NCBI GenBank assembly: GCA_016712265.1
Contig: JADJRJ010000028.1
Location: 620,001 to 684,000, forward strand
Length of the DNA: 64,000 bases
Source: Gemmatimonadota bacterium
Lineage (GTDB): Bacteria; Gemmatimonadota; Gemmatimonadetes; Gemmatimonadales; Gemmatimonadaceae
Direction: 5' to 3'
Part shown: piece by piece, positions 35,312 through 43,411 of the stretch
Layout: each line of letters starts with the position of its first letter
How positions within the stretch are numbered: position 1 is the stretch's first letter
Translations under genes and position numbers: made by a program
Notes under the pieces: model-generated
The model's database searches: none
Told to the model about the DNA's origin: nothing
Seen by the model: the letters and a program-made list of their open reading frames with translations, nothing else

Positions 35312-37645
35312 ATGAGAGACAAGATTTTCTCCCCGGTCGTCGCCGCCCTCGTTCTCCTGGGCGGGTTCGCTGACCTGGTGCGCGGCGGGATTCACCTCGC
35401 GCCGATCCTGCTCACCCTCGCCTACTGCGTCCTGATCCCGGGCGCCATCCTCGGCGCGCAAGCGCTCCGCGGGGAGCCCGGTGCACATCCGTACCGCGCT
35501 GCCGCAGTGGCCGGGCTGGGAGTCTTCGGGCTCTACCTGCTCACCCTCGCCCCATCCACCGCGATGTGGGACACGAGTGAGTACCTCGCCGCGGCGTGGA
35601 CTTTCGGGCTGCCACATCCGCCCGGCAACCCGATGTTTGTCATTCTCGGGCGCACCGTCGCGTTGCTCCCCATCGCGCCGAGTGTGGCGATGCGGATCAA
35701 CCTGCTCGCCGCGGCGGCGAGCGCCGTGTCCGCGGCGATCTGGTTCCTCGTGGTCGCTCGCGCGGTGCGTCCTTGGGCTCCGGACCGTCGGGTCACTTGG
35801 CTCATCGGCGGCCTTGGTGCACTGATTGGTGCGACCGCGTTCACCGTCTGGAACCAGTCGGTCGTGAACGAGAAGGTGTACACCGTCTCCCTGGTGGGGA
35901 TGGCGGTGTGTTCGTGGCTCATGTTGCGCTGGAGCGAAAATCCCGAGGCCCCGCGCGCGAACCGCTACCTGGTGCTGGTCGCCTACCTCGCGGGGCTCGG
36001 CTACGCCAACCACATGGCCGGGATGCTCCCCGTTCCTGCCGCGGCGGTGCTCGTCCTGTGGCGCCGACCGGCGACCCTGCTGCGTTGGCGGGTGGTGCTC
36101 GCCTGCGTCGGCGCGCTGGTGCTCGGCCTGACGCCGTTTGCCACCCAGCCCATTCGCGCGGCCCACCAACCCGCCCTCAACGAAGGGGAGCCCACGGCCT
36201 GTCGCAACGGCTTCCAGTGGTCGTGCACGTTGAGCAAGGGCACCTGGGAAGCGTTCAGCTACAACCTCAACCGCGAGCAATACGGCAAGCCCGACCTGAG
36301 CGTCCGTCAGGCGCCGTTTGGGGCGCAGGTCGGGATGTGGTGGCTGTACTTCAAGTGGCAATGGTTCCGCGATTCGGCCGGCACCCAGCCAGTGGTGCAG
36401 GGCGTGCTGGCTGCGCTGTTCCTCGTCCTCGGGCTCGCCGGCGCACGGGAACATCGGCGGCACGACCCCGTTGGTTTCGCCTTCTTTGGCCCGTTGGTCG
36501 CGACGTTGACCCTCGTGCTCATCTACTACCTGAACTTCAGGTACGGGGCGTCCCAGTCGCCCGGCCTCGACGTGCCGCGCGAGGTCCGCGACCGCGACTA
36601 CTTCTACCTGTGGAGCTTCTCGGCATGGGGGCCGTGGGTCGCCCTCGGGCTTGCGGGCGTGTGGCGCGCCTTGAGCGGTGCCGAGTTGCGTCGTGCGGCG
36701 GTGGCCGCCCCGGTGCTGGCGATCGGCGTGCTCCCGCTGGGGCTCAACTGGCGCGATGCCTCGCGCGCGGGAGACTACACCACCGTTGCTTTTGCACGAG
36801 ACCTGCTCAACTCGGTCGAGCCGTACGGCATCCTGATCACCGCCGGCGACAACGACACCTTTCCGCTATGGTACGCCCAGGAGGTCGAGGGGATCCGCCG
36901 TGATGTCACGGTGGGCGTCTTGTCGCTCATGAACACCGACTGGTTTGCGCGTGGGCTCACGCGGCGGCCGGTCTTCCCGTACGACTCGGTCGCTGGCCCA
37001 GCAGCCTATCGCGGGCGTCCGTGGCCCGTGCCAACCACGCCACCATTGGGACTCACCCTCGCCCAAGTGGACAGCCTGGTGCAGCTGCAACCCGTGCGCG
37101 AGGCGATCACCTTCCAGCACAAGACCATCCAGGCGCGCATCGACCCGCGCAACCTGCTACAGGTGTCTGGCGTCCCAGTCCTCGAGCGGTCGGACCTGAT
37201 CTTCTTCCGAATGATCATGGACAACTGGCCGCAGCGTCCTATCTATGTCAGCCGCACCACCGGCGACTACGCGCAGCGTTTGGGACTTGGCAACCACGTC
37301 ATTGGCCAAGGGCTGGCGCGCAAGCTCGTCGGTACGGCCGCGCCGTCTAACAACCTGGTCATGATCGAGGGGAGCGGCTGGCTGGATATCGAGCGTTCCG
37401 CGTCCTTATGGAAGGAGTTCCGCGGGCCGCAGGCGCTCGTGGATTACGGCAAGTGGGTCGATCGCCCGTCGGTGAGCACCGCGTTCGCGTACCTGATCGC
37501 GGGGAGCGAGCTGGCCGAGGCGCTGCGAGTTCGCGGGGACACGGCCGGGACCGGGGTGATGCGTCAGGTCGAGTCGATGGCGCGCGCGGTGAAGCTGGAG
37601 AACCTGTTGCAGCCCGTGGGGCCGCCGCCGCCGCGCGAGCCGTAG
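35312..37645 (+). CDS. DUF2723 multi-pass membrane protein, glycosyltransferase-like
   Basis: 777 residues. Two membrane segments in the first 50 residues precede the DUF2723 signature WDTSEYLAAAWTFGLPHPPG, in which the Asp resembles the catalytic Asp of PMT/GT39-type transferases. About ten further membrane spans and a periplasmic tail (ITAGDNDTFPLWYAQEVEGI, then SRTTGDY) match the family. Members are thought to use polyprenyl-linked sugars to modify proteins or lipids, but few are tested. A compact hairpin follows the stop. Confidence 0.8.
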   Translation: MRDKIFSPVVAALVLLGGFADLVRGGIHLAPILLTLAYCVLIPGAILGAQALRGEPGAHPYRAAAVAGLGVFGLYLLTLAPSTAMWDTSEYLAAAWTFGLPHPPGNPMFVILGRTVALLPIAPSVAMRINLLAAAASAVSAAIWFLVVARAVRPWAPDRRVTWLIGGLGALIGATAFTVWNQSVVNEKVYTVSLVGMAVCSWLMLRWSENPEAPRANRYLVLVAYLAGLGYANHMAGMLPVPAAAVLVLWRRPATLLRWRVVLACVGALVLGLTPFATQPIRAAHQPALNEGEPTACRNGFQWSCTLSKGTWEAFSYNLNREQYGKPDLSVRQAPFGAQVGMWWLYFKWQWFRDSAGTQPVVQGVLAALFLVLGLAGAREHRRHDPVGFAFFGPLVATLTLVLIYYLNFRYGASQSPGLDVPREVRDRDYFYLWSFSAWGPWVALGLAGVWRALSGAELRRAAVAAPVLAIGVLPLGLNWRDASRAGDYTTVAFARDLLNSVEPYGILITAGDNDTFPLWYAQEVEGIRRDVTVGVLSLMNTDWFARGLTRRPVFPYDSVAGPAAYRGRPWPVPTTPPLGLTLAQVDSLVQLQPVREAITFQHKTIQARIDPRNLLQVSGVPVLERSDLIFFRMIMDNWPQRPIYVSRTTGDYAQRLGLGNHVIGQGLARKLVGTAAPSNNLVMIEGSGWLDIERSASLWKEFRGPQALVDYGKWVDRPSVSTAFAYLIAGSELAEALRVRGDTAGTGVMRQVESMARAVKLENLLQPVGPPPPREP

Positions 37646-37654
37646 GTTCGTCTG

Positions 37655-37672
37655 CCCCGGCGAACGCCGGGG
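37655..37672. terminator. CCCCGGC hairpin between convergent genes
   Basis: CCCCGGC (37655-37661) and GCCGGGG (37666-37672) pair around a GAAC loop, 10 bp after the DUF2723 stop and 9 bp from the haemoglobin stop. It can act for both convergent genes. Confidence 0.65.
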
Positions 37673-37680
37673 TGGGGTTG

Positions 37681-38070
37681 TCAGGGATCCGGCGTGTTGC
37701 GCATGTGATCCGCGAGCGGATGCAGGCGTTGCCGCAGCGCTTCGCGCGTCGCCTCGGGCATGTCGTGTTCGGTGAGGGCGCGGTCCATGCACCAGATCCA
37801 CTCGTCTTTCTCGAGTGAGGTGATCTTGAACGGCAGGTGCCGCGCGCGGAGCATCGGGTGCCCGTTGCGCTCGACGTAGGTCTGCGGCCCGCCGGTCCAG
37901 TACGAGAGATAGAGGAACAACTTCTCGCGCGAGGCTTTGAGCGACGCGGCGTGGAGTGCCCGCACGTGGACGGCCTCTGGGGCGGAGTCCATGAGGTCGT
38001 AGAAGCGATCGACGAGGCGGCGGACGCCGTCTTCGCCGCCGATGGATTCGTAGGGGGCTGGGGCGGTCAT
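37681..38070 (-). CDS. Group II truncated haemoglobin
   Basis: 129 residues from the ATG at 38070 (an ATG at 38088 would add six). ESIGGEDGVRRLVDRFYDLM is the A/B helix start of 2-on-2 globins, YWTGGPQTY (58-66) and GHPMLRARHLPF with proximal His78 are diagnostic for group II (TrHbO). Trp94 matches the conserved G8 Trp. Such proteins bind O2 or peroxide and interact with redox partners. It is encoded alone. Confidence 0.88.
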   Translation of the reverse strand: MTAPAPYESIGGEDGVRRLVDRFYDLMDSAPEAVHVRALHAASLKASREKLFLYLSYWTGGPQTYVERNGHPMLRARHLPFKITSLEKDEWIWCMDRALTEHDMPEATREALRQRLHPLADHMRNTPDP

Positions 38071-38200
38071 GCGTGGAAGAATAGCCAAAAGACGTCGAGG
38101 CGAACCCCTCTACTAGTTCAGACGGCCGCTCGGTTCCATCGCAAGGGGGTGGCGCCCCAGGGGCGCGCATTCCGATATCCGGGCAACAACTCGCGCCGGC

Positions 38201-38878
38201 CTACGACCCCGACAGCAGCCTGACCGCACGTTCGGCGATCTCCTCCATCTGCCGCTCCCGCTCCCGAGCCCACCGCGGCAACCGGACCAGATTGACCGCG
38301 AAAGCCGCGAGCGACATGCCGCCAAGCACGCCGAGGAGGAACAACGCCTTCTCCGGCTTGCCTGCGGCCGCCACCGAGGCGCTCATCAGGACCGACATTG
38401 CACCCAGCCCCAGTCCCACGGCGTTGAGGGCGGCGCCATCGCTCTTGAGCGTGCTGAGCCGCAGCTGTTCACCACGTTCGGTCGGCTCAACGCAGATGTG
38501 CAGGTTGCCCTGGGACCACTCGCGGAGGCCGCCGGTCGTACTCACTCGACCTCGCGTGCCGAAGGTGGTCCGGCAGAGCGCGACCAGCTGTTCCCACTCC
38601 CGATCGGTGGGAGCGCGCGGGAGGTCGACGACCCGCGAGACCCCAACGGGCATCCCCAGCGAGCGTCGCACCGGGGCAACGCGCCCGCGTGCGTCGAGCT
38701 GCGTCGCGGCGAAGGCCACCCGCGCGGGCTCGATCCCTGCGTCCTGCCCGATGCGCTGGAGCTCGCCGAGGGTAAGCCCGCCGGGTTCGGAGGGCAGGGA
38801 CCGGTCGTTCGCCTCGCCGGTCGTCGCGAGGCTGAAAATCTCGCGGACCTCGTCGTCTCCGTAGCGACGCTCGGTCAT
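38201..38878 (-). CDS. Hypothetical two-helix membrane protein
   Basis: 225 residues from the ATG at 38878. The N-terminal 60 residues (YGDDEVREIFSLAT, LTLGELQRIGQDAGIEPARV) resemble the SHOCT-like/addressing helix found in many Gemmatimonadota membrane proteins. A beta-rich middle follows, then two membrane helices at about 151-170 and 178-199 and a basic C-terminal helix. I do not recognise an enzyme. It lies 32 bp downstream of the DUF5916 gene on the same strand. Confidence 0.6.
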   Translation of the reverse strand: MTERRYGDDEVREIFSLATTGEANDRSLPSEPGGLTLGELQRIGQDAGIEPARVAFAATQLDARGRVAPVRRSLGMPVGVSRVVDLPRAPTDREWEQLVALCRTTFGTRGRVSTTGGLREWSQGNLHICVEPTERGEQLRLSTLKSDGAALNAVGLGLGAMSVLMSASVAAAGKPEKALFLLGVLGGMSLAAFAVNLVRLPRWARERERQMEEIAERAVRLLSGS

Positions 38879-38910
38879 GAGCCGCACCCCTCGCCGTCTT
38901 CGTCCATGTG

Positions 38911-41232
38911 TCAGTACCGGAAGAGCCGGTTCACCTTCACCACCAACGCGCGGTTCTTCAAGCCACGCACGGTCGTCGGCGTCACGAACCGGTCGTTCGT
39001 CGTGTCCCGCTCGTCCGTGTACACCAGGAAGATCTCGCTCCCCGGCGCATACTCCCAGCGAAAGCGGATGTTCGTCCCGAACGCGCGGTCCGCCGAGCTG
39101 TATTGCAGCAGCGCACTGGTGAACATGAGCGGTGTAAAGGCGTAGTCGACCCGCGCGCGACTGATCCGCGTGGTGAACGACCCCGCCGCGCGGTTGATCT
39201 GCGTCACCGAGAAGGTCGGTTCCACCGCGAGTCGCGTGAGGACCGAGATGCGGCCTGACGCAAGACCACCAGGGCCGACCGTCAAGCTGCGGATCGTCCC
39301 GTCGTAGAACTCGCCGACCTTCAGTGTCACCGTCCCCGAAGCACGACGCTGCGCGCCGAAGGCATACGAGACGGCGACATCGTCGAAGGTGTACCCGCCC
39401 ACGGGAATCGGCGCCGGAGAGCCCGATGGCGTGAACGGCTGCCGCAGGCCTTCATAGTCGCGCGTCACGTCAACGGATACGCGGTCGCTGTTGGCCAGCT
39501 CGGCGTCAAAGTGCCCGTCGACGATCCGCGTTTCCACGGCACCGGCGCCACTCTCGACGTACTCGCCGGAGGTCGTGAAGGTGTACTTGCGCACCCGCGT
39601 CATGTTCGCCGGGCGCGGACTAAAACGCAGCTGACCCCACGCGCGGTTGAAGTCCCAGCGCCGCCGAAAGCCCACCTGCGGATCGAAATTCGCACCCACC
39701 TTGAGGAATTCGGCCCGAGCCCCGTACCGATCCACGCTGTAGTCCACGATCCCCTGGTAACTCTGGTCATCACCGGTGGTCCCGGTGGTCTGGGTCTGTG
39801 CCCACCACGCGGTCGCCGTGAGTGCTTGCGAGAGGAGGAAGGTGCCGTCCACGCCGTAGGCGAGGTTCTTGCCAGTGCCCGTGGCGCCGATGGATCGATT
39901 GGTCGCCATTACCCCGATGGCGCTACGGCTCAATACGTCGCGCTTGTACCGTAACACCGTGAATCCCGTTGGCTCGGTGTTCGCCGTCGGTTCGTCGCCG
40001 GTACGGATGTGCACCAACCCGATCGCATGTTTGCCGACCTTCCCGGTGAGGCGGCCGCCGGCGTCGATGGGGATGACGCGCCCGGCATTCAGGCCGATCC
40101 GTCTCGTATAGAAGAGACTCGGCGTATCGCCCTGGTTGGCGCCGAAGTTGATCCCGCTGCCGCCACGCCCGAAGTCGAAGATGCCACGACCTTCAAGGAA
40201 GAACTCGCGCTTCTCAGGGAAGAAGAGCGAGAAGCGCGTCAGGTTCACCTGCTGTTCGTCGATCTCGACCTGGGCAAAGTCGGTGTTGAAGGTGAGGTCG
40301 GCGGTGAGGTTCGGGGTCACGGCGTACCGCAGGTCGCCCCCGATCTCGTTATGCAGGTCGTTGGAAATCGCGGGGCGCTGTACGCGATCGGTGGTCATCC
40401 GCTCGACCACGTACGGTTTCGCCTCGATGTTTCGGCCGGACTCCGGGAGGTCGAGCCCGACCAGCGTCCCACCGGCCGAGACGCGGTTGAGGGCCTGCGG
40501 CCCCGCGAGGATGCGCGGGACCGGAGTGAGGTAGGTCCACTCGTTCTTGTGGCGAATCGACCGCCGGATCTGCACGCCCCACTGCTGGTCCGGCCCGGCG
40601 CGGTACCGCAGCGACTTGAACGGGATCGCCATCTCAACGGTCCAGCCGCCATCAAAGCGGCCGGTCTTGGAAGTCCAGACCGGATTCCAGTCGCTGTTGG
40701 AGCCCCCTTCATCGACCACCGAGTAGTCGGCGCGGGCGCCGAGTGGGTTGGTGTAGAAGGCGAAGCCGCTGCGACGGTCGTAGAAGGTGTCGAAGAGGAG
40801 GCCGATGTGTTCGTTCTGCCGGAGCCCGTTGGTGTCGCGGCGTAGTTCGTTCACGACCCACTGTTCGGGCGGGGCCTGGTCGTAACAGCGGCACGTCAGG
40901 TAGATGTTCTTGTCGTCGTAGGTGATCCAGAGGTCGCTCTTTTCGGTGGCGGGTTCGCCCCAGTCGGGGGCGACCTGGATCATCCCGCCGAACGGCTGCT
41001 CTCGCGTGTACACCTCCTCGTCGAGGACGCCGTCGAGCTTGAGGGGTGTGGTGAGCTTGATGGCGCGCACCGTGGCCTGGCCCGTGGAGTCCCGGTTGAT
41101 CACCGCCGGCGCGACCGGGGGCGCCGGTCGATTGGAGCTCGGCGCGGCCTGGCCGTACAGCGCTCGCGGCGCGGCCATCAGGCTGGTCGCGGCGATGGCA
41201 ACCGAAACGAGCGGTGAAGCGAAGTGACGCAC
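38911..41232 (-). CDS. DUF5916 outer-membrane protein with CBM9-like N-terminus
   Basis: 773 residues with a signal peptide. Residues about 55-240 form a family-9 carbohydrate-binding-like beta-sandwich (PLKLDGVLDEEVYTREQPF, ITYDDKNIYLTCRCYDQAPP, GWTVEMAIPFKSLRY). The DUF5916 part carries the signature LFFPEKREFFLEGRGIFDFG and ends in alternating strands that suggest a beta-barrel, with a C-terminal aromatic (LFRY). Abundant in Gemmatimonadota and Bacteroidota, the family is uncharacterised. It is 76 bp downstream of the Tm-1-like gene and may belong to that operon. Confidence 0.85.
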   Translation of the reverse strand: MRHFASPLVSVAIAATSLMAAPRALYGQAAPSSNRPAPPVAPAVINRDSTGQATVRAIKLTTPLKLDGVLDEEVYTREQPFGGMIQVAPDWGEPATEKSDLWITYDDKNIYLTCRCYDQAPPEQWVVNELRRDTNGLRQNEHIGLLFDTFYDRRSGFAFYTNPLGARADYSVVDEGGSNSDWNPVWTSKTGRFDGGWTVEMAIPFKSLRYRAGPDQQWGVQIRRSIRHKNEWTYLTPVPRILAGPQALNRVSAGGTLVGLDLPESGRNIEAKPYVVERMTTDRVQRPAISNDLHNEIGGDLRYAVTPNLTADLTFNTDFAQVEIDEQQVNLTRFSLFFPEKREFFLEGRGIFDFGRGGSGINFGANQGDTPSLFYTRRIGLNAGRVIPIDAGGRLTGKVGKHAIGLVHIRTGDEPTANTEPTGFTVLRYKRDVLSRSAIGVMATNRSIGATGTGKNLAYGVDGTFLLSQALTATAWWAQTQTTGTTGDDQSYQGIVDYSVDRYGARAEFLKVGANFDPQVGFRRRWDFNRAWGQLRFSPRPANMTRVRKYTFTTSGEYVESGAGAVETRIVDGHFDAELANSDRVSVDVTRDYEGLRQPFTPSGSPAPIPVGGYTFDDVAVSYAFGAQRRASGTVTLKVGEFYDGTIRSLTVGPGGLASGRISVLTRLAVEPTFSVTQINRAAGSFTTRISRARVDYAFTPLMFTSALLQYSSADRAFGTNIRFRWEYAPGSEIFLVYTDERDTTNDRFVTPTTVRGLKNRALVVKVNRLFRY

Positions 41233-41308
41233 GATGGGGGAGGCAGGGGCGTGTCCCGCCGATCAGGCGGCAACGGTGTTTCGTGCCCGAATAGTAGTGG
41301 TAGCCCGG

Positions 41309-42532
41309 CTACCCGGCTTCCACCAATTCGAGCATCCGCCGTACCGCGGCAGCGACGAAGGCGGGGGCCTCCGCCTCAGCATCGACCTCCACCACCTCCA
41401 CGCTCGTCGGCAGCCCGGCCCGGAGCGCGGCAAAAAACGCGGCATCACTCTCCGGATCGTGCAATGGGCCACCGGGAATCGAATAGCGGCCAACGCCCCG
41501 CAGCGGCAGCATGAACACCGCCTTGCCCCTGGTAGATTGCAGGCGGCGACAGATGTCCTCCGCGACGCGGACGATCTCCTCCCGGTTGAGGCGTGGGACG
41601 AAGACCACTGGGCTATGGAAGACGTGCTGGTGGTCGCGGTACTTGTCCGGGACCACGTTCGGTTCGACGAAGATGCCCAGGTGCTCGGCACCGCCAGGAC
41701 AAATCACTTGCGGGATCCCGAGCTTCCCCGCGACCGTCAACCGCTCCGGGCCACCAGCACGCAAACCGCCAAATACATCGTCGGCGATTTCGCCGAGCGC
41801 GTAGTCGAAGACGGCCCCGATCACCCCTTCCTTCATGAGCTGTTCCATGGCCCGGCCGCCGGAGCCGACGGCATGGAAGACCACGACGTCGTAGCCGGCG
41901 TCGCGAAAGAGCTTCTGGGCGAGCGTCGCACCATCAGTGAGCACACCGAGGTTGGTCATCGCGACCAAGGGCTTCCCGCTCCGTCCGGTGTCGACCGTGC
42001 CCCCGACGAGTGACATGCCGTAGGCGGCCGCTGCGGCATTGGCGAGGATGCGCGCCGTGAAGGGATTCACCCCGACCAGGTCGCTCACCGAGAACATCAT
42101 CGTGATGTCCTTCACGCCGACGAACCGCGAGGTGTCGCCGGAAGCGGCGGTGGAGACCATCACTTTGGGGAAGCCGTACGGCAACGCCTGCATCACTTGC
42201 GTGCAGGAGCTGGTGCCCTGCGTGCCACCCACGCCCACCACGGCGTGCGCGCGCCCTGTCGAGATCAGATCCAGCACGATCTTCGTCGCGCCGGCCACCA
42301 TTACCGGGCCCGCGGACTCGCGGGTCGGCGCCTTGAGCAGCGCGGCGAGTTCACCGCCGCCGGCCTTCGCGACCGCTTCGCGACTGTAGTCTGCCGCCAG
42401 GCCAGGCATGCCGACGACTCCGAGGTCCATGATGACCGCGGATCCTCCGAGCAAGACCACCTGCTGCCGGAGGCACTCGGCCTCTTCGCTCTTGGTGTCC
42501 AGGGTAGCGAGAATGACAACGGTGCGGCTCAT
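41309..42532 (-). CDS. Tm-1-like ATP-binding protein (UPF0261)
   Basis: 407 residues. VVILATLDTKSEEAECLRQQ is the family's first motif; VVGVGGTQGTSSCTQVMQAL and MTNLGVLTDGATLAQKLF are further hallmarks of the Tm-1-like/UPF0261 fold known from the tomato resistance protein Tm-1. In many fungi and plants the domain is fused to a TIM barrel; here the barrel is the separate upstream gene, overlapping by ATGA. The cellular substrate is unknown. ATP binding is family-based. Confidence 0.85.
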   Translation of the reverse strand: MSRTVVILATLDTKSEEAECLRQQVVLLGGSAVIMDLGVVGMPGLAADYSREAVAKAGGGELAALLKAPTRESAGPVMVAGATKIVLDLISTGRAHAVVGVGGTQGTSSCTQVMQALPYGFPKVMVSTAASGDTSRFVGVKDITMMFSVSDLVGVNPFTARILANAAAAAYGMSLVGGTVDTGRSGKPLVAMTNLGVLTDGATLAQKLFRDAGYDVVVFHAVGSGGRAMEQLMKEGVIGAVFDYALGEIADDVFGGLRAGGPERLTVAGKLGIPQVICPGGAEHLGIFVEPNVVPDKYRDHQHVFHSPVVFVPRLNREEIVRVAEDICRRLQSTRGKAVFMLPLRGVGRYSIPGGPLHDPESDAAFFAALRAGLPTSVEVVEVDAEAEAPAFVAAAVRRMLELVEAG

Positions 42533-43401
42533 GCCGGCTTGCCCTTGTTGGAGAAGGTCAGGCGCGCGAACTCCTGGGCCGCGCCAAGCACCGCGCGCTC
42601 GATCGGCAGCCGCTCGGTGGAGGAACCGGTCCAGAATCCGTGCCCGGAGGTGTGGTCGAGCATGTACTGCACGTCGGCGGGTGTTTCCATCGCCGCGCCG
42701 TGGGCGATGAGGATCACCTCGCGGTGGATCTCGCGCACCCGCACATAGACCGCCTCGGTGCGCCGCGCCGTGTCCTCGATTGACTCGCCGTTATCGAAGC
42801 CCACCAGTCCGCCCCGCGTCGTCCCCGCATGAAAGCAGAAGATGTCTGGGCGGGCGCGCTCCACCACGCGCACGCTGTCCTCCAGGTCAAACGCCAGCGC
42901 GACGGTCACCATCCCCATCGACTTCGCCAGCGCGAGCATCTCGATTTCGTGATCGAACGTGATCCCGCTTTTCACCAGCACCTGGTAGAGGGTGCTGTCC
43001 TTGTCGACGTACCCGATCGACGGCCCGATGTTGGAGACGGACGGGACCCCCATCGCCAGCAGCCGCTCGAGCACGCTGCGCATGTCCTTGAGCGGATCGT
43101 TGGCGTTGAGGCAGGCACAGACGAAGGCCTCGCCCTTGAGCGCGGGGAGGATGTCCTGCTCAGTGTAGGTGAGCGTCTGCGTGTTCGAGTCGAGGATTGG
43201 CCACATCATCGACATGGTGCCCATGCCGTTGGCGCGTAGCCGGGCCCCGCTGAACGTGTTGATACAGTCGACGCCAGCGCTCTCCAGCAGCTTGGCCACA
43301 AGGCCGCTCCCGGCGCTGGCAATGAAGATGGGATCGCGCGCGTCCAGCTTGGCCTGGAGCTTCTGGAGGATGGCGGCGCGGGTGGTGCGGGGGACGATCA
43401 T
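42529..43401 (-). CDS. PEP-hydrolase-like TIM barrel (Tm-1 C-terminal domain type)
   Basis: 290 residues from the ATG at 43401. AILQKLQAKLDARDPIFIAS, GSGLVAKLLESAGVDCINTF, MGVPSVSNIGPSIGYVD and FCFHAGTTRGGLVGFDNG identify the phosphoenolpyruvate-hydrolase-like/IGPS-like barrel found as C-terminal half of Tm-1 proteins. The gene is coupled to the UPF0261 gene downstream (four-base overlap) and starts 10 bp after the large cupredoxin protein. The two proteins probably form one enzyme complex. Confidence 0.82.
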   Translation of the reverse strand: MIVPRTTRAAILQKLQAKLDARDPIFIASAGSGLVAKLLESAGVDCINTFSGARLRANGMGTMSMMWPILDSNTQTLTYTEQDILPALKGEAFVCACLNANDPLKDMRSVLERLLAMGVPSVSNIGPSIGYVDKDSTLYQVLVKSGITFDHEIEMLALAKSMGMVTVALAFDLEDSVRVVERARPDIFCFHAGTTRGGLVGFDNGESIEDTARRTEAVYVRVREIHREVILIAHGAAMETPADVQYMLDHTSGHGFWTGSSTERLPIERAVLGAAQEFARLTFSNKGKPA

Positions 43402-43411
43402 GAGCGCGGGT